The notes beneath the pieces are model-generated. The model searched no databases, was not told the origin of the DNA, and worked only from the letters and a program-made list of their open reading frames with translations. Positions 17,541 to 26,578 of a DNA stretch of 64,000 bases are shown here, in pieces. The translations under genes were made by a program, and so were the position numbers. The stretch's first letter is position 1. Each line of letters opens with the position of its first letter. This DNA is from Rhodospirillum centenum SW (GTDB lineage: Bacteria; Pseudomonadota; Alphaproteobacteria; Azospirillales; Azospirillaceae): positions 2,767,001 through 2,831,000 of the forward strand of contig NC_011420.2 in assembly GCF_000016185.1 (NCBI RefSeq), in the 5' to 3' direction.

Positions 17541-19154
17541 CTACCACCACGCCTCGATCTGGGCGCCGAAGGTGATGTCGTGGGTATCGCCGTCGCCGGC
17601 GCCGACCAGCCCCGCCGCCCGTGCCGCCTCGTTCCAGTCGGCATAGGTGACGAACAGGCGGAGCTGCGGCCTGTCGAAGAACTCGCCCCCCGCCGTCAGC
17701 ATGGGGGCGAGCGTGACCTTGGTCAGGGTCTGGGTGCTGCCGATCTCCGGCATCACCCGGTCGTGGCCGATCTCCAGCGCCACGGCCACGTTCTCGCTGT
17801 AGTGCCAGGTCGGGCGGCCGCCGATGCTGAACCAGTCGCGCCGGCTTTCCTCCGCGGCCCCGGCCTGATGCTCGTAGAGCACCACCGCCTGGGCCGAGAA
17901 GGCGCCCAGCCGGGACAGGTTGAACTGGTCGATCACCCGCCAGGTCTTGACGCCGGACCCCAGCGTGTCGTCGGGGATGTTGGAAAGCGTGGCGCCCGCC
18001 CCCTGGCCGTACTGCAGGGTCAGGGCGTTGCTGCCGCCCAGGATGCCCGTCTGGTTGTGCTGCACGTTGAGGAAGAAGCCGCCCTTGCCGTCGAAGCCGT
18101 CGCGGCTTTCCTCCGAGACGCGGAAGTCGCCGCCGACCATCAGCGTGCCGCCGGGATTGACCTTGAGATCGGTCAGCCGCAGGTCGTGGCGGCTGACGGC
18201 CCGGTCCACCACCTGGATGCGGGCGTCGGTGATGGTGCGCACGCTGCCCAGGCTGTCGCGGATGTCGAAGCTGTCGAAATCGTCCTCGGAATTGCGGAAC
18301 CAGGCATAGGAGAGCTTGCCCCAGCCGAGGTCGATGTCCTCCACCCCGGCGCCCATGCCGGTGGCGTCCCAGTAGTAGAAGTCGATGATGTGGACGTCGT
18401 TGCGCTTGTAGAAGCGCTTGCCGCCCCAGAAGATGGCGTTCTCCCAGGCGCCGCCGAAGAGGTTCTGCGCCCCCACCCAGGCCTGCCGGAAGGCCGCGTC
18501 CGTCGTCTCGAAGTCGCCCTCGCCCTCGACCACGTAGGCCAGCAGGGTGGTCAGGCTGAAGCGGGCGCCGCTCTTGCTTTCCTTCACCAGCGCGTCGAAC
18601 TGGAGTTCGCTGTAGACCTCGCACTCGTTGCCCAGGCGGTATTTCGAGCGCGCGGCGGGCAACTGGAAGCAGACCTGGTCGCCGCCCTCGGCGTTGCCGC
18701 CCAGCCCGGCGCGCAGGTAGCCGGAGAAGTCCAGCGCATAGTCGTCGAACAGGCCGGGCAGGCCCTTGTCCCGGCTCATGAACCCGGCGGCCGAGGGCTT
18801 CGAGGGCCGCTGCTGCACCATCGGGGCGCTGCCGCGGTCGGGCGGAAGGGCGGGGCCGGCGACCGGCCCGGCGCGGCTGGACACCTCGTCCAGGATGCGC
18901 CGGCGGTAGAGCGTATAGTCCTCGGCCGTGATGAGGTTCCGCTCGCGCAGCCCCTGGAGGTAGGCGAGCCGCTTCTGGAGATCGTCCTGCGCGGCGCTGT
19001 CCGTCCCGGCTCCGGGGGCCTGGGCCACCGCCTCCCGGGCGCCGGCCCCCTGGAGCCCCATGAACAGGGCGACCGCGAGCACCGTCGCGGGCAGGCTGCG
19101 TCCAGGGCGGCGGTGCACGGCTCCCGTGGTCCTGGCGGTTTCGTCTGGCGTCAT
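17541..19154 (-). CDS. LamB/maltoporin-like outer-membrane porin
   Basis: 537 residues. A signal-type segment at about residues 20-45 (LPATVLAVALFMGLQGAGA) leads into a short helical SHOCT-like stretch (KRLAYLQGLRERNLITAEDY). The beta-barrel starts DFSGYLRAGLGGNAEGGDQV, then CFQLPAARSKYRLGNECE, the LamB signature. Many alternating hydrophobic strands and a terminal aromatic residue (GAQIEAWW) fit outer-membrane assembly. LamB-type porins pass oligosaccharides. No sugar transporter or sugar regulator is adjacent; its neighbour on the same strand is the sodium/solute symporter. The N-terminal helical insert is not part of classic LamB. Confidence 0.82.
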   Translation of the reverse strand: MTPDETARTTGAVHRRPGRSLPATVLAVALFMGLQGAGAREAVAQAPGAGTDSAAQDDLQKRLAYLQGLRERNLITAEDYTLYRRRILDEVSSRAGPVAGPALPPDRGSAPMVQQRPSKPSAAGFMSRDKGLPGLFDDYALDFSGYLRAGLGGNAEGGDQVCFQLPAARSKYRLGNECEVYSELQFDALVKESKSGARFSLTTLLAYVVEGEGDFETTDAAFRQAWVGAQNLFGGAWENAIFWGGKRFYKRNDVHIIDFYYWDATGMGAGVEDIDLGWGKLSYAWFRNSEDDFDSFDIRDSLGSVRTITDARIQVVDRAVSRHDLRLTDLKVNPGGTLMVGGDFRVSEESRDGFDGKGGFFLNVQHNQTGILGGSNALTLQYGQGAGATLSNIPDDTLGSGVKTWRVIDQFNLSRLGAFSAQAVVLYEHQAGAAEESRRDWFSIGGRPTWHYSENVAVALEIGHDRVMPEIGSTQTLTKVTLAPMLTAGGEFFDRPQLRLFVTYADWNEAARAAGLVGAGDGDTHDITFGAQIEAWW

Positions 19155-19274
19155 GGTTCCCCCCTGTTGTTCTTCGCACCCGTCGGTCTGCGTGCCGATG
19201 CAGGCGCAACGGCGGACGGGTGGAAGTTGATCCCGGCGGGCGGCCGCGCCCGCCAGGATCGGGGGGCGACGCCG

Positions 19275-21653
19275 CTACTCGGCCGCGCGGGCGACCGGCT
19301 GCACCGCCGTCCGGTGCGCCGTGAGCACCAGCCGTTCCGCCCGGCGGCGGTCGGGCAACGCCTCGAACCGGCCGCAGACATGGCTCAGCCGCTCCGCCGC
19401 CCGCTCCAGCACGTCGAGCGTGGCGATGCGCCCGGGACCGACCGCCGCGCGCACCGGCGCCCCGAAATCGACCGGCGTCCCCAGCACGATGTCGATCCGG
19501 TAGAAGGAGCCCTCGCAGCCGACGACGATGCGCACCGGCCCCTTGCAGGTCGGGCCGGCCATGTGGATGAGCAGGTCCTGCACCACCTCGAACAGCAGGA
19601 TGCGCCGCCCCTCCTCCTTCACCTCGTCCACGCCGTGGCTCTCCACCGTGGCGTCCATGCCGTAGACGAGGCGCATGTGCGTCGCCAAGAGGCGCAGGGA
19701 TTCCATCAGCCCGCCCTCGGAGCGCAGCAGGGCGCGGTCGTCCACCTGCACGTCCTCCGGCGTGGCCGAGCGGTCGATCTCCGCATCCTCCCGCGCCACG
19801 TCGCGCCACCAGAGCGGCACCAGCGCCAGCCCGACCGCGACGAAGGCCCAGCTCCAGTACGGGTTGGCGGCGGGCGCCTGGACCAGCAGCCGGCCGGTGC
19901 CCAGCAGCAGGAAGAACAGCGACGCCGCCGTCACCAGCAGCGACTGGGCGCGCAGGCGCAGGGCCTGCAACGGCGCCCCCGGGCGGTCGCCGGCCAGGGC
20001 CGCCGTCGTGCCCCACCAGCCGTAGGGCTGCACCCGCTCATAGAAGGCCAGCAGGGTCTTCCGGTCGGTCGGCGGGGTGACGAAGGTGATGGCGATGGCG
20101 GCCCCGGTGGTCGCCACCGCCATGATCAGCAGCCGCACCCATTCGTCGGCCGGATCGGTGCCCATGGTGAAGAGCAGGATCGGCGCGACGATCAGCGATG
20201 CCGCCATGGCCGCCAGTTCGGACCACAGATTGATCCGCTCCCACAGCCAGCGCATCACCAGCACCGAGCCCATGCCGGCGCCGAACAGCAGCGAGATGAA
20301 CCACGCCGTCTGGATCGAGCCCAGGTTCGCCATGATGACCAGGGCGAAGGTCAGGATCAGCAGGTTGGACAGGCGCGCGACCACCACCAGCTCGCGCCCC
20401 GTCGGCTCGCGCCTCAGCCAGTGCCGGCAGACCAGCCGGTCGTAGATGTCGTTGCTCCAGTAGCCCGCGCCCCAGTTCAGGTGCGTGTCCACGGTGGAGG
20501 CGAGCGCCGCCAGCAGGCCGGTCAGCATCAGACCGCGCACGCCCGGCGGCAGCAGATCGTCCACGCCGGTGACGAACAGGATCTCCCTCTGCGCGGTGAA
20601 GCCGTCGCCCGCCGCCTCCTGCGGGGTGAAGGGATAGACGATCAGCAGCCCGACCGCGATCACCAGCCAGAACAGGCTGCGCGCGAAGATCTGGGTCCAG
20701 GTGAACAGCACGCCGGCGATGCGCGCGTCCTTGTCGGTGCGGCAGGCCATGGAGCGCTGGGCGAGATAGCCCGTGCCGTCCGAGTTCATCTGGAAGAACC
20801 ATTGCAGGCTGATGATGACGAGGAAGGGCATGATGATGTCCGCCGCCCCGACCGGGCCGAAGGACAGCATCTCGTTCGCCTTCTCCTCGCCGTAGAGCTG
20901 CACCACCCGGTCGCCCAGGGCCCCGAAGCCCCCGACATGGTCCAGCACGATCCAGGCATAGATCGCCGTCCCCACCAGGGCGAGGACGAGCTGCACCACG
21001 TCGGTGTTGATGACGCTGCGCAGCCCGCCGGTGGTCGAATAGGTCGCCGTGAAGGCCAGCGTCAGCAGGATGGAGATCAGGTTGTTGGTGGTGGCGACCT
21101 CCGGCGGCAGGCCGGTGACGCTCTCCCCCAGTTGCAGGCCGATGGCCTGGACGAAGCCGACGATGGGGTCGTAGAGCCCGCCGGGCAGCCACTCGTGCCA
21201 GGGCAGGAAGACCTCGGCGATGCGGATGGCGGCCACCAGCACCATGGCCAGCACGATGCAGTTGATGACCGTGCCGTAGTAGAAGGCCTTGAGCACGCGC
21301 AGCGGCAGCACGCCGCGACCGCTGTAGCGCGTCTCCGTCAGCTCGGCGTCCGTCAGCACGCCGCCGCGCCGCCAGGCGCTGGAGAAGACGTAGGCCATCA
21401 GCAGGAAGGCCAGGGCGTAGACCCAGAGCCGCCAGAGCGCGAAGACGCCGGCGGTGGCGATCAGGCCCGTGACCAGCAGCGGCGTGTCGGCCGCGAACTG
21501 CGTCGCCGCCATGGACATGCCGGACTTCCAGCCCGGAATGGTCTTTCCGGCCAGGAAATATTCCTGGAGGTTCTGCGAGGCGGCATGGCGTGCGCGCAGA
21601 CCGGAACCGATCGCGTACACGACGAACGCCAGGACGATGAGCAGGTCGATCAT
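19275..21653 (-). CDS. Sodium:solute symporter with a C-terminal degenerate GHKL-like domain
   Basis: 792 residues, much longer than simple symporters (about 500). Residues 1 to about 600 hold roughly 13 helices with SSS-family motifs: YFLAGKTIPGWKSGMSMAAT, then ATYSTTGGLRSVINTDVVQ, and AALASTVDTHLNWGAGYWSND. After a last hydrophobic pair (residues 610-650), the tail resembles a histidine-kinase ATPase: RRILLFEVVQDLLIHM matches the N-box helix, but the key Asn is replaced and no GxGxG box is present. Fusions of SSS transporters to sensor kinases are known (CbrA). Here the kinase part looks inactive or repurposed. The substrate is unknown. Confidence 0.85.
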   Translation of the reverse strand: MIDLLIVLAFVVYAIGSGLRARHAASQNLQEYFLAGKTIPGWKSGMSMAATQFAADTPLLVTGLIATAGVFALWRLWVYALAFLLMAYVFSSAWRRGGVLTDAELTETRYSGRGVLPLRVLKAFYYGTVINCIVLAMVLVAAIRIAEVFLPWHEWLPGGLYDPIVGFVQAIGLQLGESVTGLPPEVATTNNLISILLTLAFTATYSTTGGLRSVINTDVVQLVLALVGTAIYAWIVLDHVGGFGALGDRVVQLYGEEKANEMLSFGPVGAADIIMPFLVIISLQWFFQMNSDGTGYLAQRSMACRTDKDARIAGVLFTWTQIFARSLFWLVIAVGLLIVYPFTPQEAAGDGFTAQREILFVTGVDDLLPPGVRGLMLTGLLAALASTVDTHLNWGAGYWSNDIYDRLVCRHWLRREPTGRELVVVARLSNLLILTFALVIMANLGSIQTAWFISLLFGAGMGSVLVMRWLWERINLWSELAAMAASLIVAPILLFTMGTDPADEWVRLLIMAVATTGAAIAITFVTPPTDRKTLLAFYERVQPYGWWGTTAALAGDRPGAPLQALRLRAQSLLVTAASLFFLLLGTGRLLVQAPAANPYWSWAFVAVGLALVPLWWRDVAREDAEIDRSATPEDVQVDDRALLRSEGGLMESLRLLATHMRLVYGMDATVESHGVDEVKEEGRRILLFEVVQDLLIHMAGPTCKGPVRIVVGCEGSFYRIDIVLGTPVDFGAPVRAAVGPGRIATLDVLERAAERLSHVCGRFEALPDRRRAERLVLTAHRTAVQPVARAAE

Positions 21654-21935
21654 GCTGGAATGGCCCTCCCACGCCGTTCCGCCGGCCCGGTTCTTTGGTT
21701 CGGCCGGCCTTGTCGGATGGGGGCAACCGGCGCTGGCGGCTTCTATTCCGGCCGGTGCACCCGCCCTGCACCGATTGCGCCCCGGCTACCCCTTCCGGAC
21801 GGAACGGGCCGCAGCGGCGACCGGGAGGGGAGCGGCACGCTTGACGGGCCGTGTGCGGCGCGACGAAACTGCCCCCACAGAAGAAAGCCGGCAGGCCACA
21901 CCGCCGGCGACGGGCCGCGGGGAGCGCGAAGCAGA

Positions 21936-22817
21936 ATGACGTCTTGGTTTGTCCGGGGGCTGGCCGCGGCCTCCGTCCTGGTGCTTGCCGCCTGCGGCGA
22001 GCAGTCCGACGGGCAGGGCGCCGACCGGCCCGTCCCGGACCCGCTGCGGATCGCCACGGAAGGCGCCTATCCGCCCTACAACATGACGGACGCCGCGGGG
22101 AACCTGACCGGCTTCGACGTGGACGTGGCGCGCGAGGTCTGCGCCCGCATCAAGGTGGAATGCCGCATCGTGGCCCAGAACTGGGACGGCATCATCCCCG
22201 GCCTTCAGACCGGCAAGTACGACGCCATCGCCGCCGGCATGTCGATCACCGAGGAGCGCGAGAAGGTCGTCGCCTTCACCCAGGGCTACGCCACCACGCC
22301 GGCCTATTTCGTCGCCCTGAACGACAGCCCGTTGCAGGACATCGACACCGGGCTGGAGCGGGTCAACCTGACCGACCTGGACGAGGCCGAGAAAGCGGCG
22401 CTGGCGACCCTGCGGGAGCGGCTGAAGGGCCGGACGGTGGGCGTGCAGAGCGCCACCATCCACGCCAACTTCCTGGACGAGTACCTGGCCGACACGGTCA
22501 GCGTGCGCCGCTACGACACGCAGGAGAATCTGGCGCTCGATCTCGCCGCCGGGCGCATCGACGCCGGTCTGGCCGACGCCTCGGCCTGGGAGGCGTTCCT
22601 GGACAGCCCGGAGGGGCGCAACGCCAGCTTCTTCGGCCCCGGCTTCGACGGCGGCCTGTTCGGCCGCGGCATGGGCATCGCCATCCGCCAGAACGAACCC
22701 GCCCTGCTGGACGCGCTGAACGGGGCACTGGCTTCGATGCAGCAGGACGGCACGCTGAAGCGCCTGTCGGAACAGTGGTTCGGCTTCGACGCCTCGATGC
22801 CGGCCGGAACGCGCTGA
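21936..22817 (+). CDS. Polar amino-acid ABC transporter substrate-binding lipoprotein (1)
   Basis: 293 residues. The lipoprotein signal SVLVLAAC ends in a lipobox Cys at about residue 22. The SBP family 3 fold starts LRIATEGAYPPYNMTDAAG and continues with GFDVDVAREVCARIKVECR and WDGIIPGLQTGKYDAIAAGM. This pattern is that of lysine/arginine/ornithine or octopine binding proteins. It captures the amino acid in the periplasm and delivers it to the permeases encoded downstream. It opens a four-gene same-strand run. The ATG at 21936 gives a clean signal peptide. Confidence 0.92.
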   Translation: MTSWFVRGLAAASVLVLAACGEQSDGQGADRPVPDPLRIATEGAYPPYNMTDAAGNLTGFDVDVAREVCARIKVECRIVAQNWDGIIPGLQTGKYDAIAAGMSITEEREKVVAFTQGYATTPAYFVALNDSPLQDIDTGLERVNLTDLDEAEKAALATLRERLKGRTVGVQSATIHANFLDEYLADTVSVRRYDTQENLALDLAAGRIDAGLADASAWEAFLDSPEGRNASFFGPGFDGGLFGRGMGIAIRQNEPALLDALNGALASMQQDGTLKRLSEQWFGFDASMPAGTR

Positions 22818-22906
22818 GGCCCCTGCCACGGCTTGACGGGGTGGGGGCGGACCCCGAAACTCCGCCCGCACGCACCCCCTCCGGTCGGAGGGGGCAATCG
22901 GAGGAC

Positions 22907-23839
22907 ATGGGGATGTTGGGTCGGCGGACGCTGGGGGTGATGGCCGTATTGTTGCTGGCGGCCTGCGGGGACGGCGGGCAGGACGGCGCCCAGGACGGTG
23001 CCCGGGCGCCGCAGCAGACGGTCGGCACGCCCATCCGCGTCGCCACGGAGAGCGCCTATCCGCCCTTCGTCTCCGTCGATCCGGCCGGCACCCTGGTCGG
23101 CTTCGACATGGACGTGGTGCGGGAGATCTGCCAGCGCCTGGACCGGCGTTGCGACATCATTCCCCAGAGCTGGGACGGCATCATCCCGGGCCTGCTGGCC
23201 AACCGCTACGACGCCATCACCGGCGGCATGACGGTCACCGGCGAGCGCCGGCGCGTCGTCGCCTTCACCCGCCCCTATGTCAGCACGCCCCTGCGCTTCT
23301 TCGCCCCCGCCGGCCGCGTGCCCGAGGGGCTGGAGGGCGGCCCCGCCCTGATCACCCTGGACACGCTGGACGCGCCGGAGCAGGCGGCCCTGGAGCGCAT
23401 CGCCCAGGCCCTGGCTGGCCGCTCGGTCGGGGTGCAGAGCGGCACCACCGCGGCCGAATTCGCCGACGCGCGGCTTGCCCCCGGCGCCACCGTCCGGCGC
23501 TACGACACGCATGAGAACCTGGTGCTGGATCTGGCCACCGGGCGCCTGGATGTCGGCCTTGCCGACTCCGTCGTGGTGGAGCCCTACCTCGCCAGCGAAG
23601 AAGGCAAAGACACCGTGATCGCCGGTCCCGCCATCGAGGGCGGCCCGGTGGGCGAGGGCATCGGCATCGCCGTGCGCCAGGGCGATGTGGAACTGCGCCA
23701 GCAGCTTGACGGGGCACTGGCCGCCATGCAGGCCGACGGCACGCTGCGCGCCCTGGCGGTGAAGTGGTTCGGCGCCGATGTCTCTGCCCCGCCGCCGGCG
23801 GAGGCCGCGCCCGACGCGCCCGCCGGCGCGACGCACTGA
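22907..23839 (+). CDS. Polar amino-acid ABC transporter substrate-binding lipoprotein (2)
   Basis: 310 residues, a paralogue of the preceding gene. The lipobox is LLLAAC. Shared blocks are RVATESAYPPFVSVDPAG, WDGIIPGLLANRYDAITGGM, RYDTHENLVLDLATGRLD and a C-terminal MQADGTLRALAVKWFG. The ATG at 22907 follows CGGAGGAC; an ATG two codons on is equally possible. The pair most likely arose by tandem duplication and diverged, so the two proteins may broaden ligand range for one permease pair. Confidence 0.92.
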   Translation: MGMLGRRTLGVMAVLLLAACGDGGQDGAQDGARAPQQTVGTPIRVATESAYPPFVSVDPAGTLVGFDMDVVREICQRLDRRCDIIPQSWDGIIPGLLANRYDAITGGMTVTGERRRVVAFTRPYVSTPLRFFAPAGRVPEGLEGGPALITLDTLDAPEQAALERIAQALAGRSVGVQSGTTAAEFADARLAPGATVRRYDTHENLVLDLATGRLDVGLADSVVVEPYLASEEGKDTVIAGPAIEGGPVGEGIGIAVRQGDVELRQQLDGALAAMQADGTLRALAVKWFGADVSAPPPAEAAPDAPAGATH

Positions 23840-23847
23840 GGCCGGGG

Positions 23848-24558
23848 ATGCTCGAGCTTCTGAGGTTCGGCGCCGGAGGCTGGGGCGACGAGATCCTGGG
23901 CGGCGCCGGTGTCACCGTCGCGGTGGCGGTGCTGTCCTTCGCCGGCGGGCTGGTCCTGGGATCGCTGGCCGCCGCCGCCCGGCTGGGCGGCAACGCGCTC
24001 CTGCGCGGCGTGGCGGAGGTCTATACCACCGTGATCCGCGGCGTGCCGGCGCTGCTGGTGATCTGGCTGCTGTTCTTCGGCGGCAGCGGTTTCGTGAGCT
24101 GGGTCGCCGGGGCGTTCGGCTATGGCGGGCGGATCGAGCTGTCGGCCTTTGCCGTGGGCGTGGCGGCCGTCGCCACCGTCTCCGGCGCCTATGCGGCCGA
24201 GGTGATCCGCGGCGCCGTGCAGGCCGTGCCGTCGGGCCAGACCGAGGCGGCGCGGGCGCTGGGCATGCATCGCGGCCTGATCCTGCGCCGCATCGTCGTG
24301 CCGCAGGCCCTGCGCTATGCCCTGCCGGGGCTGGGCAATGTCTGGCAGATGACCCTGAAGGACACCGCCCTGGTCTCCGTCACCGCGCTGGCGGAACTGA
24401 TGCGCGTGTCCTATGTCGCCAGCGGCGCGACGCGGCAGCCCTTCCTCTTCTACCTGACGGCGGCGGCCATCTACATGGTCCTGACGACGGCCTCCAACGC
24501 CGCCTTCCAGTGGGCCGAGCGGCGGGCCGAGCGCGGCGTCCGCCGCGCCGTGCGCTGA
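23848..24558 (+). CDS. Amino-acid ABC transporter permease (HisQ-type)
   Basis: 236 residues and about five helices. The start region MLELLRFGAGGWGDEILGGA resembles HisQ. The EAA loop that contacts the ATPase reads VPSGQTEAARALGMHRGLIL, followed by RRIVVPQALRYALPGLGN. It forms the inner-membrane channel with the next gene's product. The start lies 9 bp after the preceding stop, so the genes are coupled. No ATP-binding subunit is encoded in the run. Confidence 0.93.
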   Translation: MLELLRFGAGGWGDEILGGAGVTVAVAVLSFAGGLVLGSLAAAARLGGNALLRGVAEVYTTVIRGVPALLVIWLLFFGGSGFVSWVAGAFGYGGRIELSAFAVGVAAVATVSGAYAAEVIRGAVQAVPSGQTEAARALGMHRGLILRRIVVPQALRYALPGLGNVWQMTLKDTALVSVTALAELMRVSYVASGATRQPFLFYLTAAAIYMVLTTASNAAFQWAERRAERGVRRAVR

Positions 24559-24568
24559 GGGGGGCGGC

Positions 24569-25249
24569 ATGGACCTGAACCTGATCCTGGAAAGCCTGCC
24601 GCAGCTCCTGTCCGGCACCGTCGTGACGGTGGAACTGGTGGCCCTGTCGCTGGTCCTGGGGCTGGTGCTGGCGGTGGGGATCGCCGTGCTGCGCCTGTCC
24701 GGCATCCGGGCCGTGTCGATGCTGGCGGGCGGCTACACCTTCCTGTTCCGTTCGACGCCGCTGCTGGTGCAGATCTTCCTGATCTATTACGGGCTCGGGC
24801 AGTTCGAGACGGTGCGGGAGAGCATCCTCTGGCCGTTCCTGCGCGAACCCTACTGGTGCGCCATCCTGGCGCTGACGCTGAACACCGCCGCCTATACCGG
24901 GGAGATCATCCGCGGCGGCATCCGCGCCGTGCCCTTCGGCCAGATCGAGGCGGCGCGGGCGGTCGGCATGTCCGGGCGGCTGCTGTTCCGGCGCATCGTG
25001 CTGCCGCAGGCGTTCCGGCAGGCGCTGCCCGCCTACGGCAACGAGATGATCCAGATGGTGCAGGCCAGCAGTCTTGCCTCCACCATCACCCTGATGGAGC
25101 TGACGGGCGCGGCCCGCGCCATCGCCTCGCGCACCTTCCAGCCGGTGGAGGTGTTCGTCATCGCCGGCGCCCTCTATCTGGCGATGAACTACGCCCTGAC
25201 CCGGATCGTCCGCGCCGCGGAGGCCCGGCTGGCACACGAGCGCCGCTGA
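24569..25249 (+). CDS. Amino-acid ABC transporter permease (HisM-type)
   Basis: 226 residues with helices such as ELVALSLVLGLVLAVGIAVL. The EAA loop is VPFGQIEAARAVGMSGRLLF, then RRIVLPQAFRQALPAYGN. It pairs with the preceding permease for basic or polar amino-acid import. It starts 10 bp after the previous stop. The run ends here; the next gene is on the other strand, so the ATPase must be supplied by a locus elsewhere or by a shared ATPase. Confidence 0.93.
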   Translation: MDLNLILESLPQLLSGTVVTVELVALSLVLGLVLAVGIAVLRLSGIRAVSMLAGGYTFLFRSTPLLVQIFLIYYGLGQFETVRESILWPFLREPYWCAILALTLNTAAYTGEIIRGGIRAVPFGQIEAARAVGMSGRLLFRRIVLPQAFRQALPAYGNEMIQMVQASSLASTITLMELTGAARAIASRTFQPVEVFVIAGALYLAMNYALTRIVRAAEARLAHERR

Positions 25250-25346
25250 TCCCTCGCGCCCCCTGCCCTCCCGGAGCCCTTCTCCCCTCCCGGAATCGTG
25301 CCGCGCTGCGGAACGGCCCGGTCGCCGCGGCGCGGCCCCCTGGGGC

Positions 25347-25694
25347 TCAGCGCTGCGGCCGGTCGTTGGCCGGGGTCCGGGTGATGACCAGGGCCAACTG
25401 TTCGTTCAGGAGCTGGATCTGCTTGGTCGCGCGCGTCGGCAGCGGAATCCGGTTGTGGATGCAGAAGAAGATCAGCGCCGCGGCCAGAGGCGCCCGCTCC
25501 ACCCGGAAGACCTGGCGCGAGCCGTCGGCATCCAGCGCCAGATGCAGGAGGCAACAGAGATCGGGCAGGGATTCGTACTGGCAGCGGATCACCGCGCCGG
25601 GCGGCAGCGGGTTGCCTGACCGCTTATGATATTCCACCAGGGCGCGGATCACCTCGTCCCCGGTAAAGATTATATGGCGGATCTCGGTCGGCAT
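25347..25694 (-). CDS. Hypothetical protein
   Basis: 115 residues, unrecognised. It starts MPTEIRHIIFTGDEVIRALV with the ATG at 25692-25694. A central hydrophobic stretch (APLAAALIFFCIHNRIPLP) follows a Cys pair (PDLCCLLHLALD). This looks like a small alpha/beta domain rather than a membrane protein. It is followed on the opposite strand by the ABC permease end. Codon use fits the genome, which supports a real gene. Confidence 0.6.
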   Translation of the reverse strand: MPTEIRHIIFTGDEVIRALVEYHKRSGNPLPPGAVIRCQYESLPDLCCLLHLALDADGSRQVFRVERAPLAAALIFFCIHNRIPLPTRATKQIQLLNEQLALVITRTPANDRPQR

Positions 25695-25880
25695 CCGCGC
25701 GATGATAGGGAGAGGGCCTATGATCGCGCAAGCGGCCGGCAACGTGCCGCTCCGGAGAGCGGACGGCAAAGGAAAGGGCGCGGTCCCGCGGGGGAGCGCG
25801 CCCGTCATTACCGGCCGGACGCCGTTGCGGCCGCGAAGTCCGCGGCCCGCCCGACCTGTCCTGACCGGCCCGCGCCGGGA

Positions 25881-26108
25881 TCAGTCGGCGTCGGTGTCGT
25901 TGAAGGTGGTGCTGGCCATGTTGGCGCCGATCATGCCGAAGAAGCCGGCGCCCAGCGCGGCCCCGATCACGCCGCCGATGGTGGCGCTGCCGCCGTCGCC
26001 CGAGGCGCCGAAGATGATCGCGCCGACCACGCCGCCGAAGCCCGCGCCCAAGAGACCGATGACGAAGCCCATCTCCATGCGCTTGCCGGCGGTCGGTTCC
26101 TTCAGCAT
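25881..26108 (-). CDS. Small glycine-zipper membrane protein
   Basis: 75 residues starting MLKEPTAGKRMEMGFVIGLL after a good ribosome-binding site (CAGGGAGTCAGGG). Two Gly/Ala-rich hydrophobic stretches (GFVIGLLGAGFGGVVGAIIF and IGGVIGAALGAGFFGMIGA) contain repeated GxxxG patterns, as in glycine-zipper proteins that insert into membranes. The C-terminus is acidic (TFNDTDAD). The function is unknown. Confidence 0.65.
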   Translation of the reverse strand: MLKEPTAGKRMEMGFVIGLLGAGFGGVVGAIIFGASGDGGSATIGGVIGAALGAGFFGMIGANMASTTFNDTDAD

Positions 26109-26578
26109 CCCTGACTCCCTGGTCCGGCCCGCGGAGGGCCCCGAAACATGTTCGCCGCGGCAGGAGCGCCGCGTCGGGTCCGCTGGCCCGCGGCCGCCGT
26201 CCGGTCCCGGCAGGGCAGGACGTCCGGGCACGGGGGCCGCCGGCTCCCGGAACGGGGCGGCCGGCACCCCATGGACCGGGGCGCCGCCGATCATGCCGGC
26301 AGCGGGACGCGCGCTGGATACAGGGATTCCACCCGCCGCGCAAGACCCCGCCACGCCGCGGGACCGCGCGGTCCGGGGCGGCCGTCCGGCCCCGGACCGC
26401 GCCCTTCGGATAGACACATAAAGATATCTTTATGCTTGCCCGTCCTGGCCCCCGCTGGTAAACCCGAGCCCGGCCCGGCGCCCCGGCGGCACGCCGTCCG
26501 CGCGCCCGGCCCAGACCAGACCCGCGTCCGGCCCCCGCAAAGATCCCGGCCGGATCGCCCAACCTTCGAGGGACCGTC
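26109..26578. other. Leader region of ahcY
   Basis: 470 bp with no gene that I can support. It is G/C-rich except for one A/T patch at 26411-26435 that holds an 18-bp palindrome (separate entry). The ahcY start at 26579 is preceded by TTCGAGGGACCGTC, a usable ribosome-binding site. Confidence 0.4.
26417..26434. promoter_or_regulatory. 18-bp perfect palindrome upstream of ahcY
   Basis: CATAAAGATATCTTTATG is its own reverse complement and is the only A/T-rich patch in this leader, 145 bp before the ahcY start. It is most likely an operator overlapping the promoter. ArsR-family regulators such as SahR control SAH-recycling genes in Proteobacteria, and palindromes of this kind are expected for them. 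Assigning this site to SahR is inference. Confidence 0.6.

Noticed and set aside
16554-22817. Very long open frame (over 2000 codons) spanning several genes on the plus strand
   Set aside because: Its first 5.4 kb is a shadow of heme A synthase, the porin and the symporter in other frames; only the last 293 codons (from 21936) form a real gene.
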